Source: Rhizobiaceae bacterium (GTDB taxonomy: Bacteria; Pseudomonadota; Alphaproteobacteria; Rhizobiales; Rhizobiaceae). From it: a stretch of DNA of 11,792 nt. Position 1 is the stretch's first letter. Each line of letters starts with the position of its first letter. Position numbers and translations under genes: made by a program. Positions 1 to 7,585 of this stretch are shown piece by piece. The stretch spans positions 1-11,792 of the forward strand of contig CAJYRE010000583.1 in assembly GCA_913776675.1 (NCBI GenBank). The letters run 5' to 3'. The notes beneath the pieces were generated by a model. It was not told where the DNA came from, did no database searches, and saw nothing but the letters and a program-made list of their open reading frames with translations.

Positions 1-257
1 TTTTCTCCGACATGGCGCTGATCAACGAATTACACCAGCCCGATATTGGCATTGTGCCGATTGGTGATCGTTTCACCATGGGCGGTGCCGTGGCGGCTCT
101 GGCCTGCCAGCGCTATTTCAACTTCAAGACGGCGATCCCGGCGCATTACGGCACGTTCCCGATTATTGATCAGACGCCGGACAAGTTCATTGCTGGTCTG
201 GAAGGTTCCAAGACGGCGGTGCAGGCTCCCAAGGCTGGCGAAACCATTTCGATTTAA
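1..257 (+). CDS. UPF0173 metal-dependent hydrolase, C-terminal fragment
   Basis: This is the 3' end of a gene that begins outside the window; the first complete codon is at position 3. The visible 84 residues contain IGDRFTMGG and, further on, IPAHYGTFP. These are the C-terminal blocks of the UPF0173 / UlaG-like metallo-beta-lactamase-fold hydrolases (YtkL type). In the family, the histidine of the HYGTFP block helps bind the active-site metal. The physiological substrate of these cytoplasmic proteins is generally not known, so no reaction is assigned. The N-terminal HxHxDH metal site is not in view. The gene ends with TAA followed directly by a strong hairpin, so it is probably transcribed separately from gatCA. 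Confidence 0.85.
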   Translation, partial: FSDMALINELHQPDIGIVPIGDRFTMGGAVAALACQRYFNFKTAIPAHYGTFPIIDQTPDKFIAGLEGSKTAVQAPKAGETISI

Positions 258-270
258 AAAATGACGTTTC

Positions 271-306
271 TCACCCCCGAAAATCGCAATTCGGGGGTGA
301 ATTTTA
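271..306 (+). terminator. Rho-independent terminator after the hydrolase gene
   Basis: A perfect 11-bp stem (TCACCCCCGAA at 271-281, TTCGGGGGTGA at 290-300) encloses an 8-nt loop. ATTTTAA follows on the plus strand. It starts 13 nt after the hydrolase stop codon and lies upstream of gatC, so it separates the two transcription units. Confidence 0.85.
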
Positions 307-328
307 AGCGCAACAAAAACTGCCCCCG

Positions 329-357
329 TTGCTCTTCATCCATTCGGCCATTATAGC
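329..357 (+). promoter_or_regulatory. Candidate sigma70 promoter for gatCA
   Basis: TTGCTC (329-334) and TATAGC (352-357) are separated by 17 nt, about 30 nt upstream of the gatC start and just after the preceding terminator. The match to a -35/-10 pair is moderate. The placement is what makes it plausible. Confidence 0.4.
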
Positions 358-386
358 GGGTCTGACAATTGATCTGGAGAATGCCG

Positions 387-674
387 ATGTCCGTTGATCT
401 CGCTACCGTAAAGCGTGTTGCCAAGCTTGCCCGTATTGCTCTGCCCGATGATGAAGCAGGCCGGGTGATGGATGAGCTGAATGGTATCCTTGGTTTTGTC
501 GAGCAACTCTCAGAGGTCAATGTGGATGGCGTCGAGCCGATGACCTCGGTGATGCCCATGGCCATGCGCAAGCGTGTAGACGCTGTGACCGATGGCGCGA
601 AGGCCGAAGACATTGTTGCCAACGCCCCGCAAACCGACCGTAACTTCTTCATGGTCCCGAAGGTTGTTGAATAG
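387..674 (+). CDS. gatC: Aspartyl/glutamyl-tRNA amidotransferase subunit C
   Basis: GatC is the small subunit of the GatCAB amidotransferase. It wraps around and stabilises the GatA-GatB interface during conversion of Glu-tRNA(Gln) or Asp-tRNA(Asn) to the amidated form. The 95-residue length is typical. The N-terminal helix [17 protein letters not shown] and the acidic stretch that follows match the family, as does the C-terminal [14 protein letters not shown] chose ATG 387 because GGAGA (376-380) lies 6 nt upstream and the protein then starts MSVDLATV, as homologues do. An upstream in-frame TTG at 369 would add six unlikely residues. gatA follows after 70 nt on the same strand, with no terminator seen between them. 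Confidence 0.96.
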   Translation: MSVDLATVKRVAKLARIALPDDEAGRVMDELNGILGFVEQLSEVNVDGVEPMTSVMPMAMRKRVDAVTDGAKAEDIVANAPQTDRNFFMVPKVVE

Positions 675-744
675 GCTTTTTCAGCCGCAATTCCCTTTCC
701 TTACCCAAGATAGTTGACGCATAAACTGCAAAGCGAACAAATCC

Positions 745-2226
745 ATGAGCGAACTGACCAGCCTCACCATTGCGCAAGCCCGCGAAAAGCTTGTTACCAA
801 GGACATCACAGCCGTTGAGCTGACCGATGCCTATCTTGGCGCTATCGAGACGGCCAATGGTGCTCTCAATACCTATGTGGTGGTAACGCCAGAGATAGCC
901 CGCGATATGGCCAAGGCATCGGATGCCCGCATTGCCAGCGGCAAGGCTGGCCCGCTGGAAGGCATTCCGCTCGGCGTCAAGGATCTGTTCGCCACCCGTG
1001 GCGTTCACACGCAGGCCTGCTCGCATGTGCTGGATGGCTTTAAGCCAAAATACGAATCAACCGTAACCCAGAACCTCTGGAATGACGGTGCCGTGATGCT
1101 GGGCAAGCTCAACATGGATGAGTTCGCCATGGGCTCCTCCAACGAAAACTCCTACTACGGCCCAGCCGTCAACCCATGGAAGGCCAAGGGTTCGGATGTG
1201 AAGCTGGTGCCCGGTGGTTCGTCCGGTGGCTCCGCTGCGGCTGTGGCCGCACACCTGTGCGCCGGTGCCACCGCAACCGATACCGGCGGCTCTATCCGTC
1301 AGCCTGCGGCCTTTACCGGCACGGTTGGTATCAAGCCGACCTATGGCCGTTGCTCGCGCTGGGGCGTGGTGGCCTATGCGTCGTCTCTGGATCAGGCGGG
1401 CCCGATTGCCCGCGATGTGCGCGATGCTGCAATCCTTCTGAAGTCCATGGCCAGCATTGATGAGAAGGATACCACCTCGGTGGACCTTCTGGCTCCAAAC
1501 TATGAAGCGGCGATTGGCCAGTCGATCAAGGGCATGAAAATCGGCATTCCAAAGGAATACCGTATGGATGGTATGCCGGAAGAGATTGAAGCGCTGTGGC
1601 AGCAGGGCATCCAATGGCTGAAAGATGCCGGTGCCGAGATTGTTGATATTTCCCTGCCGCATACGAAATACGCTCTGCCTGCCTATTATATCGTGGCCTC
1701 GGCGGAAGCCTCTTCCAACCTTGCCCGTTATGACGGCGTGCGCTTTGGTCTGCGCGTCGATGGCAAGGACATTGCCGACATGTACGAAAAGACCCGTGCA
1801 GAAGGCTTTGGCAAGGAAGTGCAGCGCCGTATTCTAATGGGTACCTATGTGCTGTCGGCGGGTTATTACGATGCCTACTACCTGCGCGCCCAGAAGGTTC
1901 GCACCCTAATCAAGCGCGATTTTGAGCAGGTGTTTGCCGCTGGCGTGGATGCGATCCTGACCCCAATCACACCGTCTTCGGCTTTCGCCATTGGCGATAA
2001 GGAACTGGCGGCTGATCCGGTGAAAATGTACCTCAACGACATTTTCACCATCACGCTGAACATGGCGGGTCTTCCGGGCATTTCCGTGCCTGCCGGGCTT
2101 GATGCCAAGGGCCTGCCGCTTGGCCTGCAATTGATCGGCAAGCCGTTTGAAGAAGAAACCCTGTTCAAGACCGCCCATGTCATCGAGCAAGCCGCAGGCA
2201 CCTTCACACCCGCCAAGTGGTGGTAA
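745..2226 (+). CDS. gatA: Aspartyl/glutamyl-tRNA amidotransferase subunit A
   Basis: GatA is the glutaminase/amidase subunit of GatCAB. It hydrolyses glutamine and supplies ammonia to GatB for tRNA-dependent Gln/Asn synthesis in the cytoplasm. The 493-residue protein carries the amidase-signature fold. The Ser-cisSer-Lys triad is visible: Lys79 in [10 protein letters not shown], Ser159 in PGGSSGGSA and the nucleophile Ser183 in [10 protein letters not shown]. The 24-residue spacing of the two serines is the family spacing. The C-terminus ([15 protein letters not shown] and a final KWW) is intact. The start MSELTSLTI fits homologues, but the upstream sequence has only a weak ribosome binding site, which suggests coupling to gatC. 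Its 3' end probably overlaps the next gene, a GNAT in another frame. Confidence 0.97.
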   Translation: MSELTSLTIAQAREKLVTKDITAVELTDAYLGAIETANGALNTYVVVTPEIARDMAKASDARIASGKAGPLEGIPLGVKDLFATRGVHTQACSHVLDGFKPKYESTVTQNLWNDGAVMLGKLNMDEFAMGSSNENSYYGPAVNPWKAKGSDVKLVPGGSSGGSAAAVAAHLCAGATATDTGGSIRQPAAFTGTVGIKPTYGRCSRWGVVAYASSLDQAGPIARDVRDAAILLKSMASIDEKDTTSVDLLAPNYEAAIGQSIKGMKIGIPKEYRMDGMPEEIEALWQQGIQWLKDAGAEIVDISLPHTKYALPAYYIVASAEASSNLARYDGVRFGLRVDGKDIADMYEKTRAEGFGKEVQRRILMGTYVLSAGYYDAYYLRAQKVRTLIKRDFEQVFAAGVDAILTPITPSSAFAIGDKELAADPVKMYLNDIFTITLNMAGLPGISVPAGLDAKGLPLGLQLIGKPFEEETLFKTAHVIEQAAGTFTPAKWW

Positions 2227-2710
2227 GACGTTTATTCTCCGTTTGATGACACCGGCCGATTGCGATGCAGTTGGCCGGGTTGGCTGGGATGCGTGGCGCT
2301 CGACGGGACCGCTTGACCGTGGTTTTTCTGATCCCCAAGTCGCGCAGCGGGTCAAAGACGCTTTTCTCAGCTTTCCATGGTCCACACGCGGTCATGTGGT
2401 GATTGCGGAGATGGATCATCAGGTGGTCGGCTGGGGTGCCCGCGAAGATGAACCAGATTATATTTCCGACATCTGGGTTGCGCCTGCATTTCAGCGACGC
2501 GGCATTGGTCGTGCGCTGGTTCAGCATTTTTGTGTGCTGATGCATGAGGAGGGGCTGCGGCAAGCCCGCATTGCGACTCACCAAAAAAATTTTTCAGCCA
2601 TTGCGCTTTATAAACGGTGTGGTTTCGACATTGTGTGGCAGGGAATGGAGCGCGATTCCATTATGCAGCTTGAAATGCCCAAGGTCCGCCTGCGGCGAAT
2701 ATTGTTTTGA
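2177..2710 (+). CDS. GNAT family N-acetyltransferase (A), start uncertain
   Basis: This is an acetyl-CoA-dependent N-acetyltransferase fold with unknown substrate. With the start used here (177 aa), the domain spans about residues 18-165. It contains VVGWGARE (83-90), the acetyl-CoA pyrophosphate loop QRRGIGRAL (106-114) and the C-terminal block [13 protein letters not shown] (138-150). The start is a problem. The first strand (FILRL) begins at codons near 2228-2231, where no standard start codon exists. ATG 2177 lies inside gatA and adds a Pro/Ser-rich leader that looks like a by-product of the overlap. ATG 2246 would remove the first strand. Neither has a clear ribosome binding site. It resembles the next gene strongly (VGW-ARE, D-W, Q-RG blocks), so the pair looks like a tandem duplication. 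Low-level expression coupled to gatA is likely. Confidence 0.75.
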   Translation: MSSSKPQAPSHPPSGGKTFILRLMTPADCDAVGRVGWDAWRSTGPLDRGFSDPQVAQRVKDAFLSFPWSTRGHVVIAEMDHQVVGWGAREDEPDYISDIWVAPAFQRRGIGRALVQHFCVLMHEEGLRQARIATHQKNFSAIALYKRCGFDIVWQGMERDSIMQLEMPKVRLRRILF

Positions 2711-2735
2711 ACCGTTTTTTCATGAAATTTATAAA
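2707..2735 (+). promoter_or_regulatory. Candidate promoter for the second GNAT gene
   Basis: TTGAAC (2707-2712) and TATAAA (2730-2735) are 17 nt apart in the 108-nt gap between the two GNAT genes, about 80 nt upstream of the second start. The gap is AT-rich compared with the genes around it. The call is by consensus only. Confidence 0.35.
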
Positions 2736-2818
2736 TAAGGGGTGTTTCATAAAAGTTTGCCCTCTGGCGAAATTGCCAACTGAGTGATTTACTATCGGCA
2801 GAAAGCGATGAGGGCACG

Positions 2819-3340
2819 ATGGCTAGGATTCGCAATGCACATTCAGATGAGGCAACGATCCTGGCCGATATTGGTCTTCGCGCTTGGGAACAGGCCATGT
2901 TGACCGTTGGGGATGTTGAGTCAATGATCGACAATGCCCGCAACGCTTTTCGTAATTTTACCCGATCTGGCCTCACGGCGATTTCTGTTGTTGAGCATAT
3001 GGGCCAACCCGTTGGTTGGGCGGCGCGTGAAAATCTGGATGATAAGATTACAGATTTCTGGATTGATCCCGCCTATCAGGGGCGGGGCTACAGCAAGGCT
3101 TTGCTGGAGGCCGTTGAGCGCGATATTATCCTGCAGGGTTATGAAGAAGTGCAGCTTGAAACCCACGCCCGCAACAAGCAGGCGGTCAGCTTTTTTCAAC
3201 ATCATGGTTACGGCATGCGTTGGCTATCGGTGGTTTACAATCCGAAGCTGGACCGCAATATTGAAATGGTCGGCATGTCGCGTCGGCTGGTGGACATCCA
3301 TAGTGATGACACCTATGGTCCCAGCGGCGCTTTTGAATGA
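2819..3340 (+). CDS. GNAT family N-acetyltransferase (B)
   Basis: This 173-residue GNAT protein has unknown substrate. The N-terminus MARIRNAHSDEATILADIGLR is the usual first strand and helix. VGWAARE (65-71), ITDFWIDPAYQGRGYSKAL (motif A with acetyl-CoA loop QGRGYS, 87-92) and QAVSFFQHHGY (121-131) follow. The start is well supported: GAGGG lies about 5 nt upstream of ATG 2819. The central part aligns closely with the preceding GNAT, including the unusual VGW-ARE stretch, which points to tandem duplication followed by divergence. The C-terminal tail after about residue 155 is polar and specific to this copy. It ends convergent with the minus-strand sulfotransferase gene 51 nt away. Confidence 0.88.
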   Translation: MARIRNAHSDEATILADIGLRAWEQAMLTVGDVESMIDNARNAFRNFTRSGLTAISVVEHMGQPVGWAARENLDDKITDFWIDPAYQGRGYSKALLEAVERDIILQGYEEVQLETHARNKQAVSFFQHHGYGMRWLSVVYNPKLDRNIEMVGMSRRLVDIHSDDTYGPSGAFE

Positions 3341-3351
3341 GTATAGGGGTC

Positions 3352-3385
3352 TTCAATCGGTGCCATGTGGTGCATCACCGTTGAA
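3352..3385. terminator. Candidate bidirectional terminator between convergent genes
   Basis: TTCAA-CGGTG (3352-3362, one bulged T) pairs with CACCG-TTGAA (3376-3385), and an inner ATG/CAT pairing can extend the hairpin. It fills most of the 51-nt gap between the convergent GNAT and sulfotransferase stop codons. Neither side has a good T-run, so termination is inferred from position and structure. Confidence 0.45.
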
Positions 3386-3391
3386 AAATCA

Positions 3392-4591
3392 TCATTCTAT
3401 CACGTCAAGTTCTGTTTCCAGTTTGACCGACAATGGATACAGGCCATGGCTGAAAACGCGGATTTCCAATTCTGTCGCTGTTTTCTCCAGCGTAAACAAC
3501 AAATCCAGCTTGATGTAAGAGCCGGGCGTCAAATCTTGTAGAAAGATCGGACGTGTGGCATGCACGATTTTACCTGTTGATGAGCAAACATCCATGTAGC
3601 CCACAGGGTCGTTTCCTGCTGCAAGGGTTATTGACGAATCAATGCCCATTTCCACGCTTGCGCAATATTTGCCAGCTTTCAGCAGGATATAGGGACCGTA
3701 GAGCAGAACGCCGGATTGATTGGCGGCTGCATTCACGGTTGAAAAGTGATAGCGGTGCTGGATTTCGCCCATCAAAGTGAGGCCCACATGCTTGCGTTTC
3801 AAGCGTGTTCCCAGGCGGTTAAAGAATTTTTCCTTGGCGGCATCGTAGATGATGGCATCCAGACGGCATCTGTGGCGGAATAACGCCTCAGTTTCCTCAT
3901 CAATATCCAAAGGTTCCAATGGATCAAATATTGATGGATTGAGGACATGATTGTCGCGCGTTACATTTTGTTTCTCGATCTGCTTTGGCAGAGCCATGTC
4001 AAAGGTTCTGCACATCAGGTCAATCGATTGAGGCAGGAATTCGAAAATCCCGAATGCATCCAATTGATCGAGATTTTTCAGCGCCGCATCCAACATCTCG
4101 GCATCGTCACGCCACGGTTGCCCATCAGCATTCAAATGTGGATGAGAGAGCAGGCGCGTTGTCATGTTGTCGATAAACGTAAAAGCCCAGTTGTCCTCAG
4201 CGGTTTGCAAATAGGCTTTGAGATCGTTGGATTTTATATCGCGCAGGGTATCGGGGTGAGTTTCCTCAATAAAGGCTGAGGAGTGGCTATGCCAAAATTG
4301 ATATTGCGAGATCAGCCTGTCGACGGGTTCTCGGAAAATACTAAAAATCTTTTTGGGTCCAGGAATGCTGTTTAAGTGAGAGAAACAAGCGTGTGCGGAA
4401 AATAACTTGAAACCGGAAATTTCATTAGGCGTATAGGATGATATGTTGTCAAACCGCTCAGGGCATATTTCCTCTGGCTTGAAATGCTGTATCAACAAGT
4501 TGTGGATGGTCGTGCCCGCTGTTTTAGGAACATGCAGAAACACACACGTCATTCTTTGTGGGGTGACGGACTCTAACTCGGGTAAATGCAT
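3392..4591 (-). CDS. Sulfotransferase family protein with C-terminal beta-rich domain
   Basis: This is a 399-residue putative PAPS-dependent sulfotransferase. The PAPS 5'-phosphosulfate loop HVPKTAGTT is at 20-28 and the 3'-phosphate block FREPVDRLISQY at 86-97 (Arg87 and Ser95 are the expected contacts). This is the Sulfotransfer_2-like arrangement. The sulfotransferase part ends near residue 265. Residues 283-399 form a separate beta-rich region (YGPYILLKAGKYCASVEMG, then LDLLFTLEKTATELEIRVF) that I read as a carbohydrate-binding-like module of the sort seen on rhizobial surface-glycan enzymes. ATG 4591 has AGGAAG 8 nt upstream, and the TTG just before it adds one residue. Several lines of this gene are about 40-43% G+C against about 70% in parts of gatA, which hints at transfer. 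No signal peptide is seen, so it is cytoplasmic; the acceptor is unknown. Confidence 0.8.
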   Translation of the reverse strand: MHLPELESVTPQRMTCVFLHVPKTAGTTIHNLLIQHFKPEEICPERFDNISSYTPNEISGFKLFSAHACFSHLNSIPGPKKIFSIFREPVDRLISQYQFWHSHSSAFIEETHPDTLRDIKSNDLKAYLQTAEDNWAFTFIDNMTTRLLSHPHLNADGQPWRDDAEMLDAALKNLDQLDAFGIFEFLPQSIDLMCRTFDMALPKQIEKQNVTRDNHVLNPSIFDPLEPLDIDEETEALFRHRCRLDAIIYDAAKEKFFNRLGTRLKRKHVGLTLMGEIQHRYHFSTVNAAANQSGVLLYGPYILLKAGKYCASVEMGIDSSITLAAGNDPVGYMDVCSSTGKIVHATRPIFLQDLTPGSYIKLDLLFTLEKTATELEIRVFSHGLYPLSVKLETELDVIE

Positions 4592-4619
4592 CAAGTTTTC
4601 TTCCTAAGGCACAAATTAC

Positions 4620-4640
4620 AGCATTTTAAGCAAAAATGCT
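4620..4640 (-). promoter_or_regulatory. AT-rich hairpin in the sulfotransferase leader
   Basis: AGCATTTT (4620-4627) and AAAATGCT (4633-4640) form a perfect 8-bp inverted repeat with a 5-nt loop, about 30 nt upstream of the sulfotransferase start. On the minus strand a loose promoter (CTTGGA, 16 nt, TAAAAT) overlaps it. It could be a weak promoter/operator or a leader hairpin. There is no T-run to call it a terminator. Confidence 0.3.
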
Positions 4641-4694
4641 CTAATCCAAGCATATTAAGATTGAATAAACTCTAATGATGCATCCCGAGGATGT

Positions 4695-6140
4695 TCAGGT
4701 CAAACGATTTGTTATGCAACTTGCAGGCAGTGCGTAGGCCTTGATTTTGTGGCCTTTCCAATAGCCGGTGGATGGTGCCAGAGTTGCAACGGGATCGACA
4801 GTGGTTCCATGGCAGCTTACATTGCCACTGGTGACATAGAGAATGGTTTCATCACCGCTGTCGGATGTCAGTGGAAATTCCTGCTCATAATAATTGTTCG
4901 GAAAATCGCCATTGCTGCGGGCACGGATGGTGAATGGCTCATCGCGCAAGGTGTAAAACAGATCCGCGAGAATATCGCGGTCATCAGCAACAATCGTGGC
5001 TGTGCCAGCGCGGCCTGCGGTGGTAGCAATGCTCCAGCTCAGGTCAGATCGTCCCAGATAGCGGCTCAGAATCTGCTTGCCACCCGGCAAAACGGCGTCG
5101 TGAGAGTAGACGGCCAAAAATACGAAAATAATCGATGTCACGCCATTGATGATCAGGGATGTTGTCAGCAGTCTGGGCGCGGATTGCAGAAGATAGAAAA
5201 CGGCCAGCATGACGCCAGCAGCATAGGCGGTTGCTGCCCAATTGGCATAGGCGTGCGACATCAGCGCCTGAAATACAATCACCAGCACAATCGGCCAGGA
5301 CAGAATAAACAGATGTTTTTCCGTCAGCGATGTCTTACCCCGTATCAACCGATAGAATACCACCAGCATCGCTGCGAACAGAACAGGACCAATCACGCCA
5401 AACTGGCTGCCGATAAACGCGGCCGCATCATCCAGATGGAAATTGAGGCCATGCCAATCAGCATTGTCAGAGGTGTGCTTCAGCGTTGCGCCGCCGTGGG
5501 TGGCATTCCACCAGATGTTTGGCGCAATGACCAGAACCGCGCTGAACATGGCCAATACACTGTCTCGTATGGCAATGCGCGTTTTGGGCAAAAAGAATGC
5601 GGAGATGATGGCCGTGCCGACAAAATACAGCATGGCATATTTGGACAATGTGCCAAAGCCAATGCTCAGCCCCATGACAATCGCAAAGCCAGCGGAGCGG
5701 CGCTCGATGAGATAGGAATAGCAAAGCAATGTCAGCGCTAGAAACGGAAACAGAACCGTATCCGTTGACATGAAGATGGATGACAGAGCCACGCCCGGCA
5801 GGGTGGCATAGCTGACACCTGTCCACGCACCGGCAAGGCGCGAGCCCGTGAGCCGCATGGTGGCTGGGATCAGCAGCAGCGCTGTTGCCATATGCAGAAC
5901 CGGGCTTGCGGCGCGAACCCAGAAAATATCCTGTGAGCCACCCAGAAGCGTGAAGAAATGGATGACCCAGGCAATCATCGGCGGCTTGGAGTAATAACCA
6001 AAATCCAGATGCTGCGACCAAAGCCAGTATTGCGCTTCATCCACGAATAAATCCGTGGTGTCATACCGGAGCATCACCAGCCGAAAGGCCGTTATAGCAA
6101 GAATGAGGGCAATGCTGGTACGAATGGTCATGCGGATCAT
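4695..6140 (-). CDS. PMT/ArnT-like membrane glycosyltransferase (GT39/GT83 type)
   Basis: This 481-residue integral membrane protein is expected to transfer a sugar from a polyprenyl-phosphate donor to an acceptor on the periplasmic side. A first membrane segment (about 7-24) leads into the catalytic-loop acidic pair Asp34-Glu35 in VDEAQYWLW and then YYSKPPMIAW (49-58). Both are typical of the PMT/ArnT superfamily. Further hydrophobic segments continue to about residue 345, with an APNIWWNATHGG block near 206-217. Residues from about 350 form a soluble, probably periplasmic, domain containing NNYYEQEFPL. ATG 6140 is 13 nt after the stop of the LAB_N gene. The ribosome binding site is weak, so translation is probably coupled. 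The two upstream genes make it part of a lipid-linked-sugar operon. The sugar and acceptor (lipid A, O-antigen or protein) cannot be read from the sequence. Confidence 0.87.
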   Translation of the reverse strand: MIRMTIRTSIALILAITAFRLVMLRYDTTDLFVDEAQYWLWSQHLDFGYYSKPPMIAWVIHFFTLLGGSQDIFWVRAASPVLHMATALLLIPATMRLTGSRLAGAWTGVSYATLPGVALSSIFMSTDTVLFPFLALTLLCYSYLIERRSAGFAIVMGLSIGFGTLSKYAMLYFVGTAIISAFFLPKTRIAIRDSVLAMFSAVLVIAPNIWWNATHGGATLKHTSDNADWHGLNFHLDDAAAFIGSQFGVIGPVLFAAMLVVFYRLIRGKTSLTEKHLFILSWPIVLVIVFQALMSHAYANWAATAYAAGVMLAVFYLLQSAPRLLTTSLIINGVTSIIFVFLAVYSHDAVLPGGKQILSRYLGRSDLSWSIATTAGRAGTATIVADDRDILADLFYTLRDEPFTIRARSNGDFPNNYYEQEFPLTSDSGDETILYVTSGNVSCHGTTVDPVATLAPSTGYWKGHKIKAYALPASCITNRLT

Positions 6141-6153
6141 GGATAAGGCTTGC

Positions 6154-6477
6154 TCACAATTGCGCTTTGGGAGGCATCTCGGTTTTTTCGCCTTGATACA
6201 GCAGCATCAGATTGCGGCCGTAAACCACCATGCCAAGCGCTTGTCCGAGAATGATGATGGGATCGCGGCGATGAATGCCATAGGCCAGCAGCATGATGCT
6301 GCCGACGATGGAAATCCACCAGAAGGCGGTGGGAATCACCGAGCGCTTTTCTTTTTCCGACACCAGCCATTGAATGATGAAGCGCAGCGAAAAGATCAAC
6401 TGGGCAATCAGCCCGAGTGCCAACCAGATGAGATCGGTCGTGCTGGTGATTTTGAAATAGGCGAGAATCTCGTTCAT
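6154..6477 (-). CDS. LAB_N (lipid-A-disaccharide synthase N-terminal domain) membrane protein
   Basis: This is a 107-residue protein made almost entirely of a LAB_N domain: three membrane segments (about 16-38, 50-68 and 73-93), with the family signature RFIIQWLVSEKEKRSVIP and FWWISIVGS in the middle. LAB_N was named from a region found N-terminal to LpxB in some bacteria; the free-standing form has no proven activity. I chose ATG 6477 because it overlaps the upstream GT2 stop as ATGA, the usual sign of translational coupling, and gives a protein that starts MNEILAYF just before the first membrane segment. A longer reading into the GT2 gene would add 18 polar residues and is unlikely. Its place between a GT2 and a PMT-like enzyme suggests a membrane partner of one of them, possibly an anchor for the GT2 or a lipid-carrier transporter (inference). 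Confidence 0.85.
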   Translation of the reverse strand: MNEILAYFKITSTTDLIWLALGLIAQLIFSLRFIIQWLVSEKEKRSVIPTAFWWISIVGSIMLLAYGIHRRDPIIILGQALGMVVYGRNLMLLYQGEKTEMPPKAQL

Positions 6478-7220
6478 TTCTGTTGTCCAATGGTTTGTGG
6501 GCGGACGCGCTTGCGGCGCTTGATCAGCCAACTGACGCCGATCAGATCGTGAATGCCCACCAGCGCACGCTGGAGGTTGTTATAATTCGATGCGCCAGCA
6601 TGGCGGTGGCGGTGGCTGACATCCACGTGCGCCACCTGCCAGCCATGGGCGGAAAACAGCGCCGGAAGATAACGGTGCATGTGATTGAAGAACGGCAAAT
6701 CCAGAAACGCATCGCGCCGGAAGGCTTTCAACCCGCAGCCGGTGTCACGGGTGTTGTCGTTCAAAAGCCGCTGGCGAATGCCATTGGCCAGTCGGGATGC
6801 GATTTTCTTCGAGAGCGTATCCTGTCGCTTTGCCCGTTGGCCTGCCACCAGTCCCAAGGTGGAGGCGGCGTTTGCCGCCAGCAGGGGAGCGACAAGCCGT
6901 GGAATTTCGGCAGGCGGGTTTTGCCCATCGCCATCCATGGTGCAAATCACCGCGCCACGGGCGGCCTGCACACCAGAGTGTACGGCTGCGGATTGTCCGC
7001 CAGAGGTGGGATGATGCAGCACCCGCACCCATGGCTTCACCGCCGCTGCCGCTTGCAGCCGTGCAAGCGTGGCATCGGTCGAGCCATCATCAATGAAGAT
7101 CGCTTCGAAATCTTCGCCCTGACAGGCGGCTTCAATCTCTCCGATCATAAGCTCAATATTGTCTTCCTCATTCTTCATGGGTACGACAACAGAGAAACGG
7201 GGCATGGAACTTGGTGTCAT
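6474..7220 (-). CDS. DPM1-type family 2 glycosyltransferase
   Basis: This 248-residue GT-A fold enzyme is expected to attach a sugar from a nucleotide donor to a polyprenyl phosphate at the cytoplasmic face of the membrane. The motifs are in order: SVVVPMKNEEDNI (10-22), IDDGSTD (43-49), the metal-binding DGD of TMDGDGQNPP (94-103), RDTGCGLKAFRRD (158-170), HRYLPAL (182-188) and HRHAGASNYNN (205-214). This set belongs to the DPM1/ArnC-like group. Unlike ArnC or GtrB, it lacks the C-terminal pair of membrane helices and resembles the short soluble form of DPM1. ATG 7220 has GGAAG 5 nt upstream; the alternative ATG at 7205 has none. It is the first gene of the minus-strand operon and shares ATGA with the LAB_N gene. 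Confidence 0.92.
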   Translation of the reverse strand: MTPSSMPRFSVVVPMKNEEDNIELMIGEIEAACQGEDFEAIFIDDGSTDATLARLQAAAAVKPWVRVLHHPTSGGQSAAVHSGVQAARGAVICTMDGDGQNPPAEIPRLVAPLLAANAASTLGLVAGQRAKRQDTLSKKIASRLANGIRQRLLNDNTRDTGCGLKAFRRDAFLDLPFFNHMHRYLPALFSAHGWQVAHVDVSHRHRHAGASNYNNLQRALVGIHDLIGVSWLIKRRKRVRPQTIGQQK

Positions 7221-7585
7221 CTACACTTCCAATGACTTTGATAATGGCCGCCCCCATAGCCTGTTTTCTGAGGCGCGTCATCCGCCTTGACGGCTTGTTA
7301 AGGGGGCATTGATGCCATTTTTTCAGGCTGTGGTGTATTTTATGGTCAACATCGACATTTTCAGCACGTTTTAAAGGCATGTCCGGCTGATATTCAAGTC
7401 AATGGATGTAACGCTCTGTCTTGCGCCTTGAGCCCATTTGCTCTAACCGGAAATGTGAAAATCAACCCGCTTGAGCGTTTGCGCTTTTCTTTCGAATCGC
7501 CGCAACACTCTGGCCCCTGTTTTACGCAATTCCTGAGGCGAAGAGCCCTTTGCATCTTCAGGATTTGCTCGAAGAAGAGCCTGTC
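7221..7585. other. Divergent intergenic region between GT2 and gatB
   Basis: These 365 nt separate the divergent GT2 operon and gatB and hold no convincing gene. A 70-codon minus-strand frame (7168-7380) mostly overlaps the GT2 start and looks like a shadow. The region must contain promoters for both directions. The AT-rich part (about 7310-7380) is the most likely site, but no -35/-10 pair stands out. A small inverted repeat GGCAT-TG-ATGCC (7306-7317) followed by TTTTTT is terminator-like but has too short a stem to call. Confidence 0.5.

Noticed and set aside
714..742. TTGACG followed 17 nt later by ACAAAT as a promoter for gatA
   Set aside because: The -10 match is poor and would place the transcript start at or beyond the gatA start codon. 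Co-transcription with gatC is simpler.
4749..5741. 330-codon plus-strand open frame
   Set aside because: It lies wholly antisense to the PMT-like gene, which has clear family motifs. Its own translation is rich in Gln, Asn, Cys and Gly with no recognisable domain, typical of a codon-bias shadow.
6483..7235. 250-codon plus-strand open frame over the GT2 gene
   Set aside because: It is fully antisense to GT2, whose motifs are intact. No domain is visible in the antisense product.
7168..7380. Possible 70-residue minus-strand protein upstream of GT2
   Set aside because: It overlaps the GT2 start in another frame, has no clear ribosome binding site and no recognisable features.
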